This document shows positions 8,356-16,913 of a DNA stretch of 64,000 bases, in pieces. The stretch is taken from NCBI GenBank assembly GCA_944383765.1, contig CALWQT010000008.1:1-64000 (forward strand). Direction: 5' to 3'. Origin of the DNA: an uncultured Lachnospiraceae bacterium. GTDB taxonomy: Bacteria; Bacillota; Clostridia; Lachnospirales; Lachnospiraceae. Within the stretch, counting starts at the first letter, position 1. Every line of letters begins with the position of its first letter. The translations under genes were made by a program, and so were the position numbers. The notes beneath the pieces were generated by a model. That model was not told where the DNA came from. It did not search any database and was given only the letters and a program-made list of their open reading frames with translations.

Positions 8356-8865
8356 ATGTATCAGTCCCAGCTTCCCTATCCCCCTGTTCAGCCTTCCGCA
8401 GAAAATCCCTACTATGCTGCGGCTATGCTGGACAATATAGGCGGACAGATTTCAGAAATGTCTGCTGCCAGCCTGTATTTTTATAATCAGCTTTCTTCTG
8501 ATTCCTGGCAGGAAATTTCAGAAGCTTTTCATGAAATGGCCGCTGTGGAACTCCATCATCTGGAAATATTTGGCCGGCTTGCCATGGGGCTTGGAGCTGA
8601 CCCCAGGCTGTGGAGTACCTGCGGCTGTTTGAATAACCGATGCCGCTACTGGACACCTGCTTATCTCTCCTATAAAAACAGCCTGGAGGACCTTCTGGCT
8701 ATCTCTATGGCTGCAGAAGAGCGTTCCAGACAAAAATACCTGATGCAGGCAGCCTGGATCGAAGATGAAAACGTACGTGATAATCTCCACCGGATCGCAG
8801 AAGACGAATTGCTCCATCTGCAGATTTTAAAAGGGCTGTATCAGAAATATGTGCCTCAGGCCTAA
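8356..8865 (+). CDS. Ferritin-like domain protein (rubrerythrin/coat-type)
   Basis: A 169-residue protein predicted as a four-helix bundle. Two ExxH-type motifs, AVELHHLEIFG and AEDELLHLQIL, plus further Glu residues (ISEMSA, AAEERSR) would supply a di-metal site like that in rubrerythrin or the manganese-catalase/CotJC group. No rubredoxin-type Cys4 domain is present. The N-terminal 25 residues are Pro/Gln/Tyr-rich, reminiscent of spore-coat or surface proteins. Start at 8356 follows AAAGGAGGAATTTCC; an upstream ATG in frame lacks a site. Its last four bases overlap the end of convergent ligA. Function (peroxide defence or metal handling) is inference. Confidence 0.75.
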   Translation: MYQSQLPYPPVQPSAENPYYAAAMLDNIGGQISEMSAASLYFYNQLSSDSWQEISEAFHEMAAVELHHLEIFGRLAMGLGADPRLWSTCGCLNNRCRYWTPAYLSYKNSLEDLLAISMAAEERSRQKYLMQAAWIEDENVRDNLHRIAEDELLHLQILKGLYQKYVPQA

Positions 8866-10823
8866 CCTTCCTCCAGCATTTTTCTGATTTCTGCCTCTGA
8901 TATGATCGGTATCCCCAGTTCCTTCGCTTTCTTATTCTTTGAAGAACTGGAAGCAACATCATTATTGATCAGATAAGTGGTTTTGCTGGTTACACTTCCG
9001 GTAACTTTCCCGCCTTTTCTTTCGATGGCAGCCTGAAGTTCCTTCCGGTTAGCAAAATATTCCACGTTTCCGGTGATCACAAAGACCATTCCGGTGAGGG
9101 AAGGATTCTCTTCTGACTCCTCTTCCTTTTCTATGGTCAATTCTGAAAGCAGATGGTCCACCTGGGTATTGTTTGTTTCTTTTGAAAAAAACTCTGTCCA
9201 TGCATCCGCCAGAACCTGACCAATGCCATCTACCTCCACCAGTTCTTCCGAAGACGCATGACGCATACGTTCAAAATTATATTGGAACTGGCGGCACAGC
9301 ATCTTGGCATTGGCCAGGCCGATACCGGCGATGCCTAAACCGTAAATCATTCTCGGCAGAGTTGTGACGGATGCTTTTCTGACTGCAGCCATAAGGTTTT
9401 CATAGGATTTTTCTCCAAAACCTTCCATTTCCACGATCTGTTCCCGGTAACGTTCCAGCTTGAAGATATCGCTGTATTCATGGATAAATCCTGCTCCAAT
9501 GAATTTTTCCAAAGTAGCTTCCGACAGTCCTCCGATATTTAAAGCATCTCTGCTCACCAGAAGGGTAAAGCTTTTGATTTTTTTTGCTTCACAATCCGGA
9601 TTGGTGCAGTACAGGGTTTTCACGTCATTCAGACGGCGTATCTCAGTAGTCCCCCCGCAGACAGGACAGACTTTCGGAATATCCCTGACTCCGCTCCTGG
9701 TAAGATTATCTGCAATCTGGGGAATGATCATATTCGCTTTATAAACTGTAATCCTGTCCCCCTGCCCCAATTCCAGATTTTCCATAATACTGATATTGTG
9801 GACACTGGCCCGGCTCACCGTAGTTCCTTCCAATTCTACCGGTTCAAACACAGCCACCGGATTGATCAGTCCCGTCCGCGATGCACTCCATTCAATATAG
9901 GAAAGCGTTGTCTCCTGAATCTCATCTGCCCATTTAAAAGCAATGGAATCCCTTGGGAATTTTGCCGTCCTGCCCAGAGACTCTCCATAAGCGATGTCTT
10001 CCATCAAAAGTACCAGGCCATCAGAAGGAACATCATTGTTTTCTACCGCCTCTGCAAATTCCTTTACCGCCTGAGACAGGTTTTCCCGGGTCACATCTTT
10101 CCATTCCACCGTCTCAAATCCCTGTGATTTCAGCCATAAAAACTGTTCCCGACGGGAATTTTTAAAATCTACCCCTTCTGCTTTTACAAGAGAAAAAGCA
10201 AAGAAATGCACATTTCTTCTGGCCGTTATCTCATTATTCAACTGACGGACCGAACCGCTGCAAAGGTTTCTTGGATTTTTATATTTAGCGTCTGCCTCCT
10301 GGATTTCCTCGTTGATCTTCCTGAAATCTGAGTATTTGATCACCGCTTCTCCCCTGAGGACCAGCTGGCCCTGATAAGCAATTTTCAAAGGCACATTGGC
10401 AAATACCCTGGCATTTCCCGTGATCACTTCTCCGATTTCCCCGTTTCCCCGGGTGACCGCTTTCACCAGTTCTCCTTTCTCATAGGTCAGAACCACGGTC
10501 AGACCGTCCATTTTCCACGACAAAAGTCCTTTCTGGCTTCCCAGCCATTCTTTCAGTTCGTCCACACTTTTCGTCTTATTCAAGGACAGCATCGGCTTTT
10601 CATGAGCTTCTTTCGGAAGTTCGCTGAGAACCTCATATCCCACGTTCTGGGTAGGACTTCCGGCAAACACCACCCCGGTTTCTTTTTCCAGCGTCTCCAG
10701 TTCATCATACAGGGCATCATACTCATAATTGCTCATAATCTCCCTGTCTTCCTGGTAATATGCCTTTCCTGCCTCACTGACAATGCGGATCAGTTCCCTG
10801 ATTCTCTTTATCTTATCTTCCAT
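8862..10823 (-). CDS. ligA: NAD-dependent DNA ligase LigA (divergent N-terminal domain)
   Basis: A 653-residue ligase. The adenylation lysine is in SWKMDG. The four-cysteine zinc finger CPVCG...CTNPDC, helix-hairpin-helix repeats and a C-terminal BRCT domain (about 575-650) follow in the usual order. In domain Ia, which reads NMN, the positions equal to E. coli Tyr22, Tyr35 and Asp36 are kept, but His23 is Tyr and Asp32 is Asn. The start at 10823 is set by GGGAGGAACAGCT just upstream. It is the last gene of queA-rluF-ligA, 18 bases after rluF. It could be the housekeeping ligase or a second paralogue. Confidence 0.88.
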   Translation of the reverse strand: MEDKIKRIRELIRIVSEAGKAYYQEDREIMSNYEYDALYDELETLEKETGVVFAGSPTQNVGYEVLSELPKEAHEKPMLSLNKTKSVDELKEWLGSQKGLLSWKMDGLTVVLTYEKGELVKAVTRGNGEIGEVITGNARVFANVPLKIAYQGQLVLRGEAVIKYSDFRKINEEIQEADAKYKNPRNLCSGSVRQLNNEITARRNVHFFAFSLVKAEGVDFKNSRREQFLWLKSQGFETVEWKDVTRENLSQAVKEFAEAVENNDVPSDGLVLLMEDIAYGESLGRTAKFPRDSIAFKWADEIQETTLSYIEWSASRTGLINPVAVFEPVELEGTTVSRASVHNISIMENLELGQGDRITVYKANMIIPQIADNLTRSGVRDIPKVCPVCGGTTEIRRLNDVKTLYCTNPDCEAKKIKSFTLLVSRDALNIGGLSEATLEKFIGAGFIHEYSDIFKLERYREQIVEMEGFGEKSYENLMAAVRKASVTTLPRMIYGLGIAGIGLANAKMLCRQFQYNFERMRHASSEELVEVDGIGQVLADAWTEFFSKETNNTQVDHLLSELTIEKEEESEENPSLTGMVFVITGNVEYFANRKELQAAIERKGGKVTGSVTSKTTYLINNDVASSSSKNKKAKELGIPIISEAEIRKMLEEG

Positions 10824-10841
10824 AGCTGTTCCTCCCATGGA

Positions 10842-11699
10842 TTATGTCCTTCTTTCAGTTTCACATGCTTTCTCTGGCTGCTCATAATGTCGGATCTCTG
10901 TGCGGTATATTCTCTTTTCCCTGTTTTCCGTTTTTTTATGAGGCACCTTTTTTCTTTCCATTTTCTGCCGGGATACCGGTTCATTACTGGAATCTTCCAG
11001 AAGGCGCTCCAGTTCTTTCCACTCTGCCTCTGTCACCTCCCGGTAAGAACCGCTTCTTAAATCTCCCAGTTCAATATTCATAATGCGGACTCTTTTCAGC
11101 GCAACCACCCGATACCCCAACGCCTGGCACATACGGCGGATCTGCCGGTTCAGTCCCTGAGTGAGGATAATACGGAACGTATATCCCCCTGTTTTTTCCA
11201 CAAAACAGGGTTTTGTTACCGTATCCAGGATTTCCACTCCATTTCTCATCTGTTCCAGGAATTCCCGGGTGATCGGCTGGTTTACCCGGACTTTGTATTC
11301 CTTTTCATGGTCGTTGCTTCCCCTGAGGATTTTATTTACAATATCTCCCTGGTTTGTCATCAGGATCAGACCAGTGGAGTCTTTGTCCAGTCTGCCGATG
11401 GGATATACCCGGGTAGGATAGTGGATAAAATCCACAATATTTTCCGCCCGGTCTTTGTCAGAAGTCGTGCATACGATCCCCATAGGCTTATGAACAGCCA
11501 GAAGAACCTTCTTCTCCTTTTTTCTGCTGCTGACTACGGTTCCATTACAGATAATCTGTTCCGTTCCATTGACTCTCTGTCCCATCTCCGCTGCAACACC
11601 ATTTACCAGTACTTTTCCCGCTTCGATCAGACGGTCTGCCTCTCTTCGGGAACAGACTCCTGCGTCACTGAGATATTTATTCAAACGCATTTCTTCCAT
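10842..11699 (-). CDS. rluF: 23S rRNA pseudouridine synthase, RluB/RluF type
   Basis: A 285-residue RNA-modifying enzyme. An S4 RNA-binding domain (MRLNKYLSDAGVCSRREAD) is followed by the RsuA/RluB/E/F catalytic domain with the active-site aspartate in YPIGRLDKDSTGLIL. GLNRQIRRMCQALGYRV is typical of this subfamily and closest to RluF (U2604), though RluB-like specificity is possible. The last 50 residues are Lys/Arg-rich and not part of the fold. AGGAG lies eight bases before the ATG. It sits between queA and ligA. Confidence 0.85.
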   Translation of the reverse strand: MEEMRLNKYLSDAGVCSRREADRLIEAGKVLVNGVAAEMGQRVNGTEQIICNGTVVSSRKKEKKVLLAVHKPMGIVCTTSDKDRAENIVDFIHYPTRVYPIGRLDKDSTGLILMTNQGDIVNKILRGSNDHEKEYKVRVNQPITREFLEQMRNGVEILDTVTKPCFVEKTGGYTFRIILTQGLNRQIRRMCQALGYRVVALKRVRIMNIELGDLRSGSYREVTEAEWKELERLLEDSSNEPVSRQKMERKKVPHKKTENREKRIYRTEIRHYEQPEKACETERRT

Positions 11700-11752
11700 G
11701 TGTATGTTTCTCCTGATCTTTCTGTTTTATTCCCAACCATATGCGGATATTT

Positions 11753-12799
11753 TTAACTGTCCTGCTCCGGATGCGCCGCAATAAACATGGCATCTCCAAA
11801 ACTGAAGAACCGGTATTTTTCTTTTACCGCCTCCTCATAGGCCGCCAGTATATGTTCCCTTCCTGCCAGCGCTGATACCAGCATGACCAGAGTAGATTCC
11901 GGCAAATGAAAGTTGGTGATCAGAGCATCCAGGATTTTAAAACGGTATCCGGGATAAATAAAAATATCCGTCCAACCGCTTCCTGCCCTCAGGATCCCAT
12001 CTTCTCCTGTGGCAGATTCCAGCGTCCTGCAGCTGGTAGTACCCACACAGATAACCCGTCCTCCCTCTCGTTTGGTACGGTTGATCTTTTCTGCTTCTTC
12101 TTCCTCTACTATATAAAATTCGGAATGCATATGATGATCCAGCACATTATCTACCTTTACAGGCCGGAATGTTCCCAAACCTACATGCAGCGTTACATGA
12201 GCTATCTGCACTCCCTTTTCTTCAATCTGATGGAGGAGTTCTTTGGTAAAATGCAGCCCCGCCGTAGGCGCTGCCGCAGAACCGTCATGTTTTGCATACA
12301 CGGTCTGATAACGGTTTTTATCCTGAAGCTGATGGGTAATATACGGCGGCAGAGGCATCTGGCCCAGCTGATCCAGGATTTCCTCAAAAATACCTTCATA
12401 AGAGAACCGGATCAGACGGTTTCCTTCCTCCACAATATCGGTGACCGTTCCTGTCAACAGTCCGTCTCCGAACTGGATCACCGTACCTGGCCGCGCTTTC
12501 TTTCCTGGTTTTACCAGGACTTCCCACTCATCACCTGTCCGCCGTTTTAACAGCAGCACCTCTATCTTCGCCTGAGTTCCCTCTTTCACTCCATAAAGCC
12601 TGGCAGGAATCACCTTCGTATCATTGATCACCAGACAATCTCCTGGCCGCAAATACGATAAAATATCCCGGAATATCCGGTGCTGTATCTCTCCTGTGTC
12701 TTTGTCCAATACCAGAAGCCTGGATGCCGACCGGTCTTCCAGCGGATCCTGGGCAATCAGTTCCTGGGGTAAGTCAAAATAAAAATCTTTAACGTCCAT
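11753..12799 (-). CDS. queA: S-adenosylmethionine:tRNA ribosyltransferase-isomerase QueA
   Basis: A 348-residue cytoplasmic enzyme that transfers the ribosyl part of SAM to preQ1 at position 34 of tRNA, giving epoxyqueuosine. It starts [20 protein letters not shown], the usual N terminus, and carries [10 protein letters not shown] and [13 protein letters not shown]. The start at 12799 follows AAGGAGAGCAT; a longer frame upstream has no ribosome site and would add an unrelated 64 residues. No tgt or queuosine-salvage gene is beside it. It heads the queA-rluF-ligA cluster. Confidence 0.95.
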   Translation of the reverse strand: MDVKDFYFDLPQELIAQDPLEDRSASRLLVLDKDTGEIQHRIFRDILSYLRPGDCLVINDTKVIPARLYGVKEGTQAKIEVLLLKRRTGDEWEVLVKPGKKARPGTVIQFGDGLLTGTVTDIVEEGNRLIRFSYEGIFEEILDQLGQMPLPPYITHQLQDKNRYQTVYAKHDGSAAAPTAGLHFTKELLHQIEEKGVQIAHVTLHVGLGTFRPVKVDNVLDHHMHSEFYIVEEEEAEKINRTKREGGRVICVGTTSCRTLESATGEDGILRAGSGWTDIFIYPGYRFKILDALITNFHLPESTLVMLVSALAGREHILAAYEEAVKEKYRFFSFGDAMFIAAHPEQDS

Positions 12800-12820
12800 A
12801 TGCTCTCCTTCTCTACAGGC

Positions 12821-12861
12821 AAGACCGCCCTGCGGGCAGCTATCCGTCCGCAGGGCGTCTT
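12821..12861. terminator. GC-rich hairpin between the anchored protein gene and queA
   Basis: CGCCCTGCGG (12826-12835) pairs perfectly with CCGCAGGGCG (12848-12857). On the minus strand, the direction of the genes here, no T-run follows; on the plus strand a T-rich tract does. It may stabilise the upstream mRNA end or end plus-strand readthrough. Confidence 0.5.
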
Positions 12862-12887
12862 TCTTTCTCTGTTCTTTTGTCAATTCA

Positions 12888-13757
12888 TCACGGAGCTGCT
12901 GTCTCGGCTTCCTGAGAAGCTGCTGTTGATTCTGTCTCCACCGGTTCCGTAACTGCCGCTGCGCTGCTTTCTGCCGGCACCGTAGTGCCATTTTTCAGCA
13001 TTCCATAAGCACTGGCCAGCCTTGTATCAGAAGCTACTGCCTCTTCCAGCTGTTCATTGACCTGGGCTGCCAGTTCCCTCACGCCTTCTGTTTTCTCAGC
13101 TTTTGCCACATACTCCGCTTCTTCTGCGGTCACATCTTCTACAATGTGGTAAGTTCCGTCTGCCTCTCGCCTTACATAACACCACATGATCGTAGGTGCC
13201 ATCACATCCGTCACACGGAATTTGATATCCGCAGTTACGTATACCACATAATCATTTTCATTCATTCCTGGCAATGTATAACATTGTACATTTTCCATGG
13301 ATTCCACATACTTGGCTCTCCACTGCATACGCCGGCACAATTCCTCCACACCAGTCATGTCCGTCTTTCCATACAGCCGGTACATGGTTTCGGCATCGCA
13401 TTCTGTTTTTGCCCTGCAGTATTCTTCCATCAATTCGGTGATCTCCGGAATATCATTTGGTTTTAATTCATTTTCTCCATTCTCTGCTGTCTCATCGCTT
13501 CCGGACTCTCCTTCTGCTGCAGATTCCGTTTCTTCCGTGTCCCCGCCTTCTTCCGTCCCGGAAGGATCGTCCACGCTGGTTTCTCCGGAAACTTCCAGGC
13601 TGTCCGACGACACTTCCTGATTACCCGGAATCCGGTCTGCAAGGACAATGACGAGAATCAAAATAATCACAATCAGGGGCAATGCCAGGATGCGCAGCTT
13701 CTTCTGCCAGTCTTCTTTCCTGGAAGAAAACCCCTTCCTTTTCTTCTGGTTCCTCAT
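12888..13757 (-). CDS. Membrane-anchored extracellular protein of unknown function
   Basis: I do not recognise a named family. The 289-residue protein has a basic N terminus, one strong membrane segment (about 26-43) and an acidic Ser/Glu/Thr-rich linker (about 48-100). Then comes a globular part (about 103-240) with predicted alpha/beta character, resembling NTF2-like or small lipoprotein domains, and finally an Ala/Thr/Glu-rich low-complexity tail. The layout suggests a type II anchored protein facing outward. AGGAGG lies 11 bases before the ATG, and a sigma-A promoter stands upstream. Confidence 0.7.
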   Translation of the reverse strand: MRNQKKRKGFSSRKEDWQKKLRILALPLIVIILILVIVLADRIPGNQEVSSDSLEVSGETSVDDPSGTEEGGDTEETESAAEGESGSDETAENGENELKPNDIPEITELMEEYCRAKTECDAETMYRLYGKTDMTGVEELCRRMQWRAKYVESMENVQCYTLPGMNENDYVVYVTADIKFRVTDVMAPTIMWCYVRREADGTYHIVEDVTAEEAEYVAKAEKTEGVRELAAQVNEQLEEAVASDTRLASAYGMLKNGTTVPAESSAAAVTEPVETESTAASQEAETAAP

Positions 13758-13802
13758 TCTTTTACTATCCTCCTGTACGGCACTTTTGACGTACCTCTGT
13801 AC

Positions 13803-13831
13803 ATTTTAACAAAATCTCCTATAAAAAGCAA
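13803..13831 (-). promoter_or_regulatory. Sigma-A promoter for the anchored protein gene
   Basis: On the minus strand TTGCTT (13826-13831) and TAAAAT (13803-13808) are separated by 17 bases, ending about 45 bases before the start codon. Confidence 0.55.
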
Positions 13832-13929
13832 CAAATCCTTAACAAAAAGTCAACTGGACCCAGGCTGTCTGAGAAAAAATTTCAGGTAAAACAAAAAAAA
13901 GCCTTGTATGATTTCCAAAAATGTAGTAA

Positions 13930-13935
13930 TATAAT
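13930..13935 (+). promoter_or_regulatory. -10 box for tRNA-Arg
   Basis: TATAAT lies seven bases before the mature tRNA 5' end. The nearest -35-like sequence (TTGTAT, 13904-13909) is 20 bases away, longer than ideal. Confidence 0.5.
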
Positions 13936-13942
13936 GTTCGAT

Positions 13943-14014
13943 GCACCTGTAGCTCAGTGGATAGAGCAGTGGCCTCCGGAGCTGCGTGCGTAGGTTCGAT
14001 TCCTATCAGGTGCA
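13943..14014 (+). tRNA. tRNA-Arg, anticodon CCG
   Basis: Acceptor GCACCTG (13943-13949) pairs with CAGGTGC (14007-14013), with A14014 as discriminator. The anticodon loop CTCCGGA gives CCG, reading CGG. The T-loop GGTTCGATTCC is normal and CCA is not encoded. Confidence 0.93.
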
Positions 14015-14017
14015 GTC

Positions 14018-14063
14018 AAAAAGCCTTATTCTGTGAGATACTTATCACAGAACAAGGCTTTTT
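14018..14063 (+). terminator. Bidirectional terminator, tRNA-Arg / SIS gene
   Basis: AAAAAGCCTT and ATTCTGTGA pair with TCACAGAA and AAGGCTTTTT in a long, slightly bulged stem flanked by A- and T-runs. It serves tRNA-Arg and the converging SIS isomerase gene. Confidence 0.85.
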
Positions 14064-14067
14064 CTGT

Positions 14068-14727
14068 TTATCCAAAAAAACGTTCTTCCAGCATCATACA
14101 CCAGCAATGATAGATGGGTAAATGGAGTTCCTGGATCTGATAGGTCTCCCGGGCCGGCGCTTTTACTGCCACATCAGCAAATTTCCCCAGTTCTCCTCCT
14201 GCTTCTCCGGTAAGGCCGATAACTGCCAGACCTTTGGCTCTCGCCACTACAGCTGCATACATCACATTTTCTGCATTTCCTGAAGTCGATATTCCAAGAA
14301 ATACATCCCCTTTCTTCCCGTACCCATAAATCTGCTGTGCGTAAACACACTCTGGAGATTCATCATTGGCATAGGCAGAAGAAAGTGCCGGATGGCCGGT
14401 CAGGGCAATCGCCGGCAGTCCTCCCTGAAGTTTTTCTCCCAGCAGCTTTCCTCTTTCCCCATCTATTCCTGTCAGAATTTCTTTTACATCGTCTCCCACT
14501 CTTCTGGCCTTTTTAAACCCCTTCATCAATTCCCCTACAATATGTTCGGAATCTGATGCAGAGCCTCCATTTCCGGCAACCAGCAGTTTTCCTCCTGACC
14601 TATAACATGCTTCCAACAGCAGATATCCTTTTAAAATAGCCTCTCTCTGGCTTTCCAGTACCGGATATCGTTCCAGCAGCTGTTCCAGGCAATCTGCTGC
14701 TTTCTTTTCTATATTGCTATAATCCAT
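14068..14727 (-). CDS. SIS-domain phosphosugar isomerase (GmhA-like)
   Basis: A 219-residue cytoplasmic protein of the sugar-isomerase fold. The phosphate-binding segments LVAGNGGSASDSEHIVGE and GISTSGNAENV match the GmhA (sedoheptulose-7-phosphate isomerase) branch. No heptose-pathway genes are nearby, and the gene follows a ROK kinase by 22 bases at the end of a sugar-transport locus, so it more likely isomerises the phosphosugar that the kinase makes. The substrate is unknown. GGAGAAC precedes the ATG. Confidence 0.82.
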   Translation of the reverse strand: MDYSNIEKKAADCLEQLLERYPVLESQREAILKGYLLLEACYRSGGKLLVAGNGGSASDSEHIVGELMKGFKKARRVGDDVKEILTGIDGERGKLLGEKLQGGLPAIALTGHPALSSAYANDESPECVYAQQIYGYGKKGDVFLGISTSGNAENVMYAAVVARAKGLAVIGLTGEAGGELGKFADVAVKAPARETYQIQELHLPIYHCWCMMLEERFFG

Positions 14728-14749
14728 CTTTGTTCTCCTTTCCTCTGTC

Positions 14750-15673
14750 TCATCGTTCCTGCCAGCCTGTGATCGCAGCCATCACCGCCCCATAGTCTCC
14801 TATTTTCTCTCCCAGCCCTGCAGGAAGTATTCTGCATCCTTGTCTGGATGGTAACAGACTTTCCCGTTCCAGGGATTCCCGCATATAGGGTTCCAAAAGC
14901 TGCCTGCATCTGGCGTAAACCGAACCTGCTACAATAACCTCCGGGTTTAACAGATCTACCAGAATAGCCAGACCTTCTCCAAAGACCCTACCTGACTCAC
15001 GGAAAATCTCCAAAGCCGTCTGATCTCCTTTTTGGGCCATATCTGCCAGTTCTTTAGTAGATACGTGCAATCCTTTTCCTTCTGCCAGCCTGGAAATTCC
15101 ACCGCCGGAGCAAAACCCCTCCAGGCTCCCTTTTTTCCCATATCCAATCGGTCCGTCCGGTCTCATACGGATATGCCCGATTTCTCCTGCCATTCCCCCA
15201 CTGCCCCGATATAATTTTCCATTCAGGATCAGGCCTGCTCCCAATCCTGTTCCAAACGTGAGAAATATCATGTTTTCTGTTCCTGTTCCCGCACCATATT
15301 TCCACTCTGCCAAGGCACAGGCATCCGCATCATTTTCCATATAAAAAGGCATTTCTAATCTTGTTCCCAGGTATTCTGTAATCGGAACCTGATCCCAGCC
15401 AGGAAGATTAGGGGGAGATAAAATATATTTCCTGTCACTGCTCAACGGCCCTCCACAGGATATCCCTCCTATTTTTTCTGTCTCTTTTGCATCAGGATAT
15501 TTTTTCAGCATGGCTGCCGCAGTATCCGCTATCCGTTCCAGTGTTGTTTCCCAATGATGGGAAGTTGCCTCTTGTCTTCGCTCCAGAAATTCCACATTTC
15601 CATCCTTATCCCGGTATTTTGCCAGCATGACTGCCGTCTTAGTTCCTCCCACATCAACTCCTACTACATACAT
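14750..15673 (-). CDS. ROK family sugar kinase without the usual zinc cysteines
   Basis: A 307-residue ATP-dependent sugar kinase. VGVDVGGTKTAV is the N-terminal phosphate loop; ENDADACALAEW carries the catalytic aspartate, and GEIGHIRM the ROK histidine. Most ROK proteins then have CxCGxxGCxE binding zinc; here the same place reads GPIGYGKKGSLEG, so those cysteines are gone. GGAGGG lies six bases before the ATG. It sits after the SBP gene, with a terminator between, and before the SIS gene, so the pair likely processes the imported sugar. Glucose, mannose, allose or an amino sugar are all possible. Confidence 0.85.
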   Translation of the reverse strand: MYVVGVDVGGTKTAVMLAKYRDKDGNVEFLERRQEATSHHWETTLERIADTAAAMLKKYPDAKETEKIGGISCGGPLSSDRKYILSPPNLPGWDQVPITEYLGTRLEMPFYMENDADACALAEWKYGAGTGTENMIFLTFGTGLGAGLILNGKLYRGSGGMAGEIGHIRMRPDGPIGYGKKGSLEGFCSGGGISRLAEGKGLHVSTKELADMAQKGDQTALEIFRESGRVFGEGLAILVDLLNPEVIVAGSVYARCRQLLEPYMRESLERESLLPSRQGCRILPAGLGEKIGDYGAVMAAITGWQER

Positions 15674-15695
15674 CCTTATCCCTCCGCTGTCTTTT

Positions 15696-15732
15696 CAAAA
15701 AGAAAGCCGCCGTTTTCGCGGCGGCTTTCTTG
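15696..15732 (-). terminator. Intrinsic terminator after the sugar-binding protein gene
   Basis: AGAAAGCCGCCG (15701-15712) and CGGCGGCTTTCT (15719-15730) form a 12-bp stem with loop TTTTCG-type bases, followed on the minus strand by TTTTTG. It separates the transporter part from ROK and SIS; I see no clear promoter for ROK, so some readthrough is likely. Confidence 0.85.
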
Positions 15733-15743
15733 AATGTTTCTTT

Positions 15744-16799
15744 TTATTCTGCCAGGCTGTCTTTTGTCAGAATGCTTACACCAGTATCAATATACTCAGG
15801 AGCAACACTTCCTCCATTGATTGCAGTAATGGCTGCATACATACCCTCATATCCCATTACGTCAGGATTCTGAGCCATCGTACAGATCAGGGAATCTCCC
15901 TTGATCAGCTGGATAACAGCATCGGATTTATCCATACCTGCTGCTACAATCTGGTTTCCATCTTCTGCTACTGCATTTCCTACACCTACGCAGGAACCTT
16001 CATTAGCACCAAACAGAGCTACACAACCCTGAGTAATAAAGTTAGCTGCTGCATCTTTGGATTTTGCTGCATCGCCATCAGCATACTGTGTTTCAAGAAT
16101 TTCAAAATCGGTTCCTGCAAACGCTTCACGGAATCCTTCTTCTCTGTCTACTGTAGAAGTAGTAGCTTTATTTACAGATACAATACCGATCTTGCCTTCT
16201 GTTACGCCTTTTGCCTGAAGAGCTTTCAATACTTCCTCGCCGGCCATCTTACCAGCAGCTTTGTTATCCGTTCCCAGTTTCTGTACACATGGATAATTTG
16301 CAAAAGAATCTACCTGTACAATCTTTACGCCTGCCTCATCAGCTTCTTTCAGCGCTGCTGTGATAGCATCTGGTCCGTTTGCTGCGATCAGGATTGCTGT
16401 TGCTCCGCCTGCTACCGCATTATTTACACATTCAATCTGTTTTGCATCATCTTTTACATCAGGAGCCATCCACTGATAATCACAACCTAACTCCTCTGCA
16501 GCCTTCTGGCAGCCCTTATCCATATTTACCCAGTGCTGATCCATGGAGTCAATCGTAATCAGCACGACTTTCTGTCCTTCTCCTGAACCAGGCTCAGCAA
16601 TATCACCTGTCTGTCCTACATGCTCACCTGTAGCTGCAGCTGCCTCTGTAGCCGCTGCTTCTGTTTCTGCTGTTGTTTCAGCTGCAGTGGTTGCTGCGGA
16701 AGAAGCCTCCGTTTCTGTAGAAGAGCTGCTGGAGCATCCCATCATTCCTGCAGCTGCCATAGCTGCTGTTAAAAGCACTGCTACCATTTTCTTTCTCAT
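15744..16799 (-). CDS. Sugar ABC transporter substrate-binding lipoprotein (RbsB-like)
   Basis: A 351-residue type I periplasmic-binding-fold protein. The signal peptide ends in a lipobox, AAGMMGC, so it is anchored by lipid to the outer membrane face. An Ala/Thr/Glu-rich linker (about 25-60) leads to the binding domain, which contains KVVLITIDSMDQHWV and a C-terminal INGGSVAPEYIDTGVSIL. These resemble ribose/galactose/allose binding proteins. Start at 16799 chosen for AAGGAAGGAACAAATT. It is downstream of the permease by about 115 bases. The sugar cannot be named. Confidence 0.88.
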   Translation of the reverse strand: MRKKMVAVLLTAAMAAAGMMGCSSSSSTETEASSAATTAAETTAETEAAATEAAAATGEHVGQTGDIAEPGSGEGQKVVLITIDSMDQHWVNMDKGCQKAAEELGCDYQWMAPDVKDDAKQIECVNNAVAGGATAILIAANGPDAITAALKEADEAGVKIVQVDSFANYPCVQKLGTDNKAAGKMAGEEVLKALQAKGVTEGKIGIVSVNKATTSTVDREEGFREAFAGTDFEILETQYADGDAAKSKDAAANFITQGCVALFGANEGSCVGVGNAVAEDGNQIVAAGMDKSDAVIQLIKGDSLICTMAQNPDVMGYEGMYAAITAINGGSVAPEYIDTGVSILTKDSLAE

Positions 16800-16913
16800 A
16801 ATTTGTTCCTTCCTTTCTTTTCTTTCTATTCCCACAATTCTCTCGTCGCCTGAAAGATTTTCAAACCGGCATCCGATAAGAACTGAGAAATTCTGTTTCG
16901 TGAAATGTTCTGA

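Noticed and set aside
11753..12991. Longer 412-residue form of QueA
   Set aside because: The added N-terminal part overlaps the upstream gene in another frame, lacks a ribosome site and is not found in QueA.
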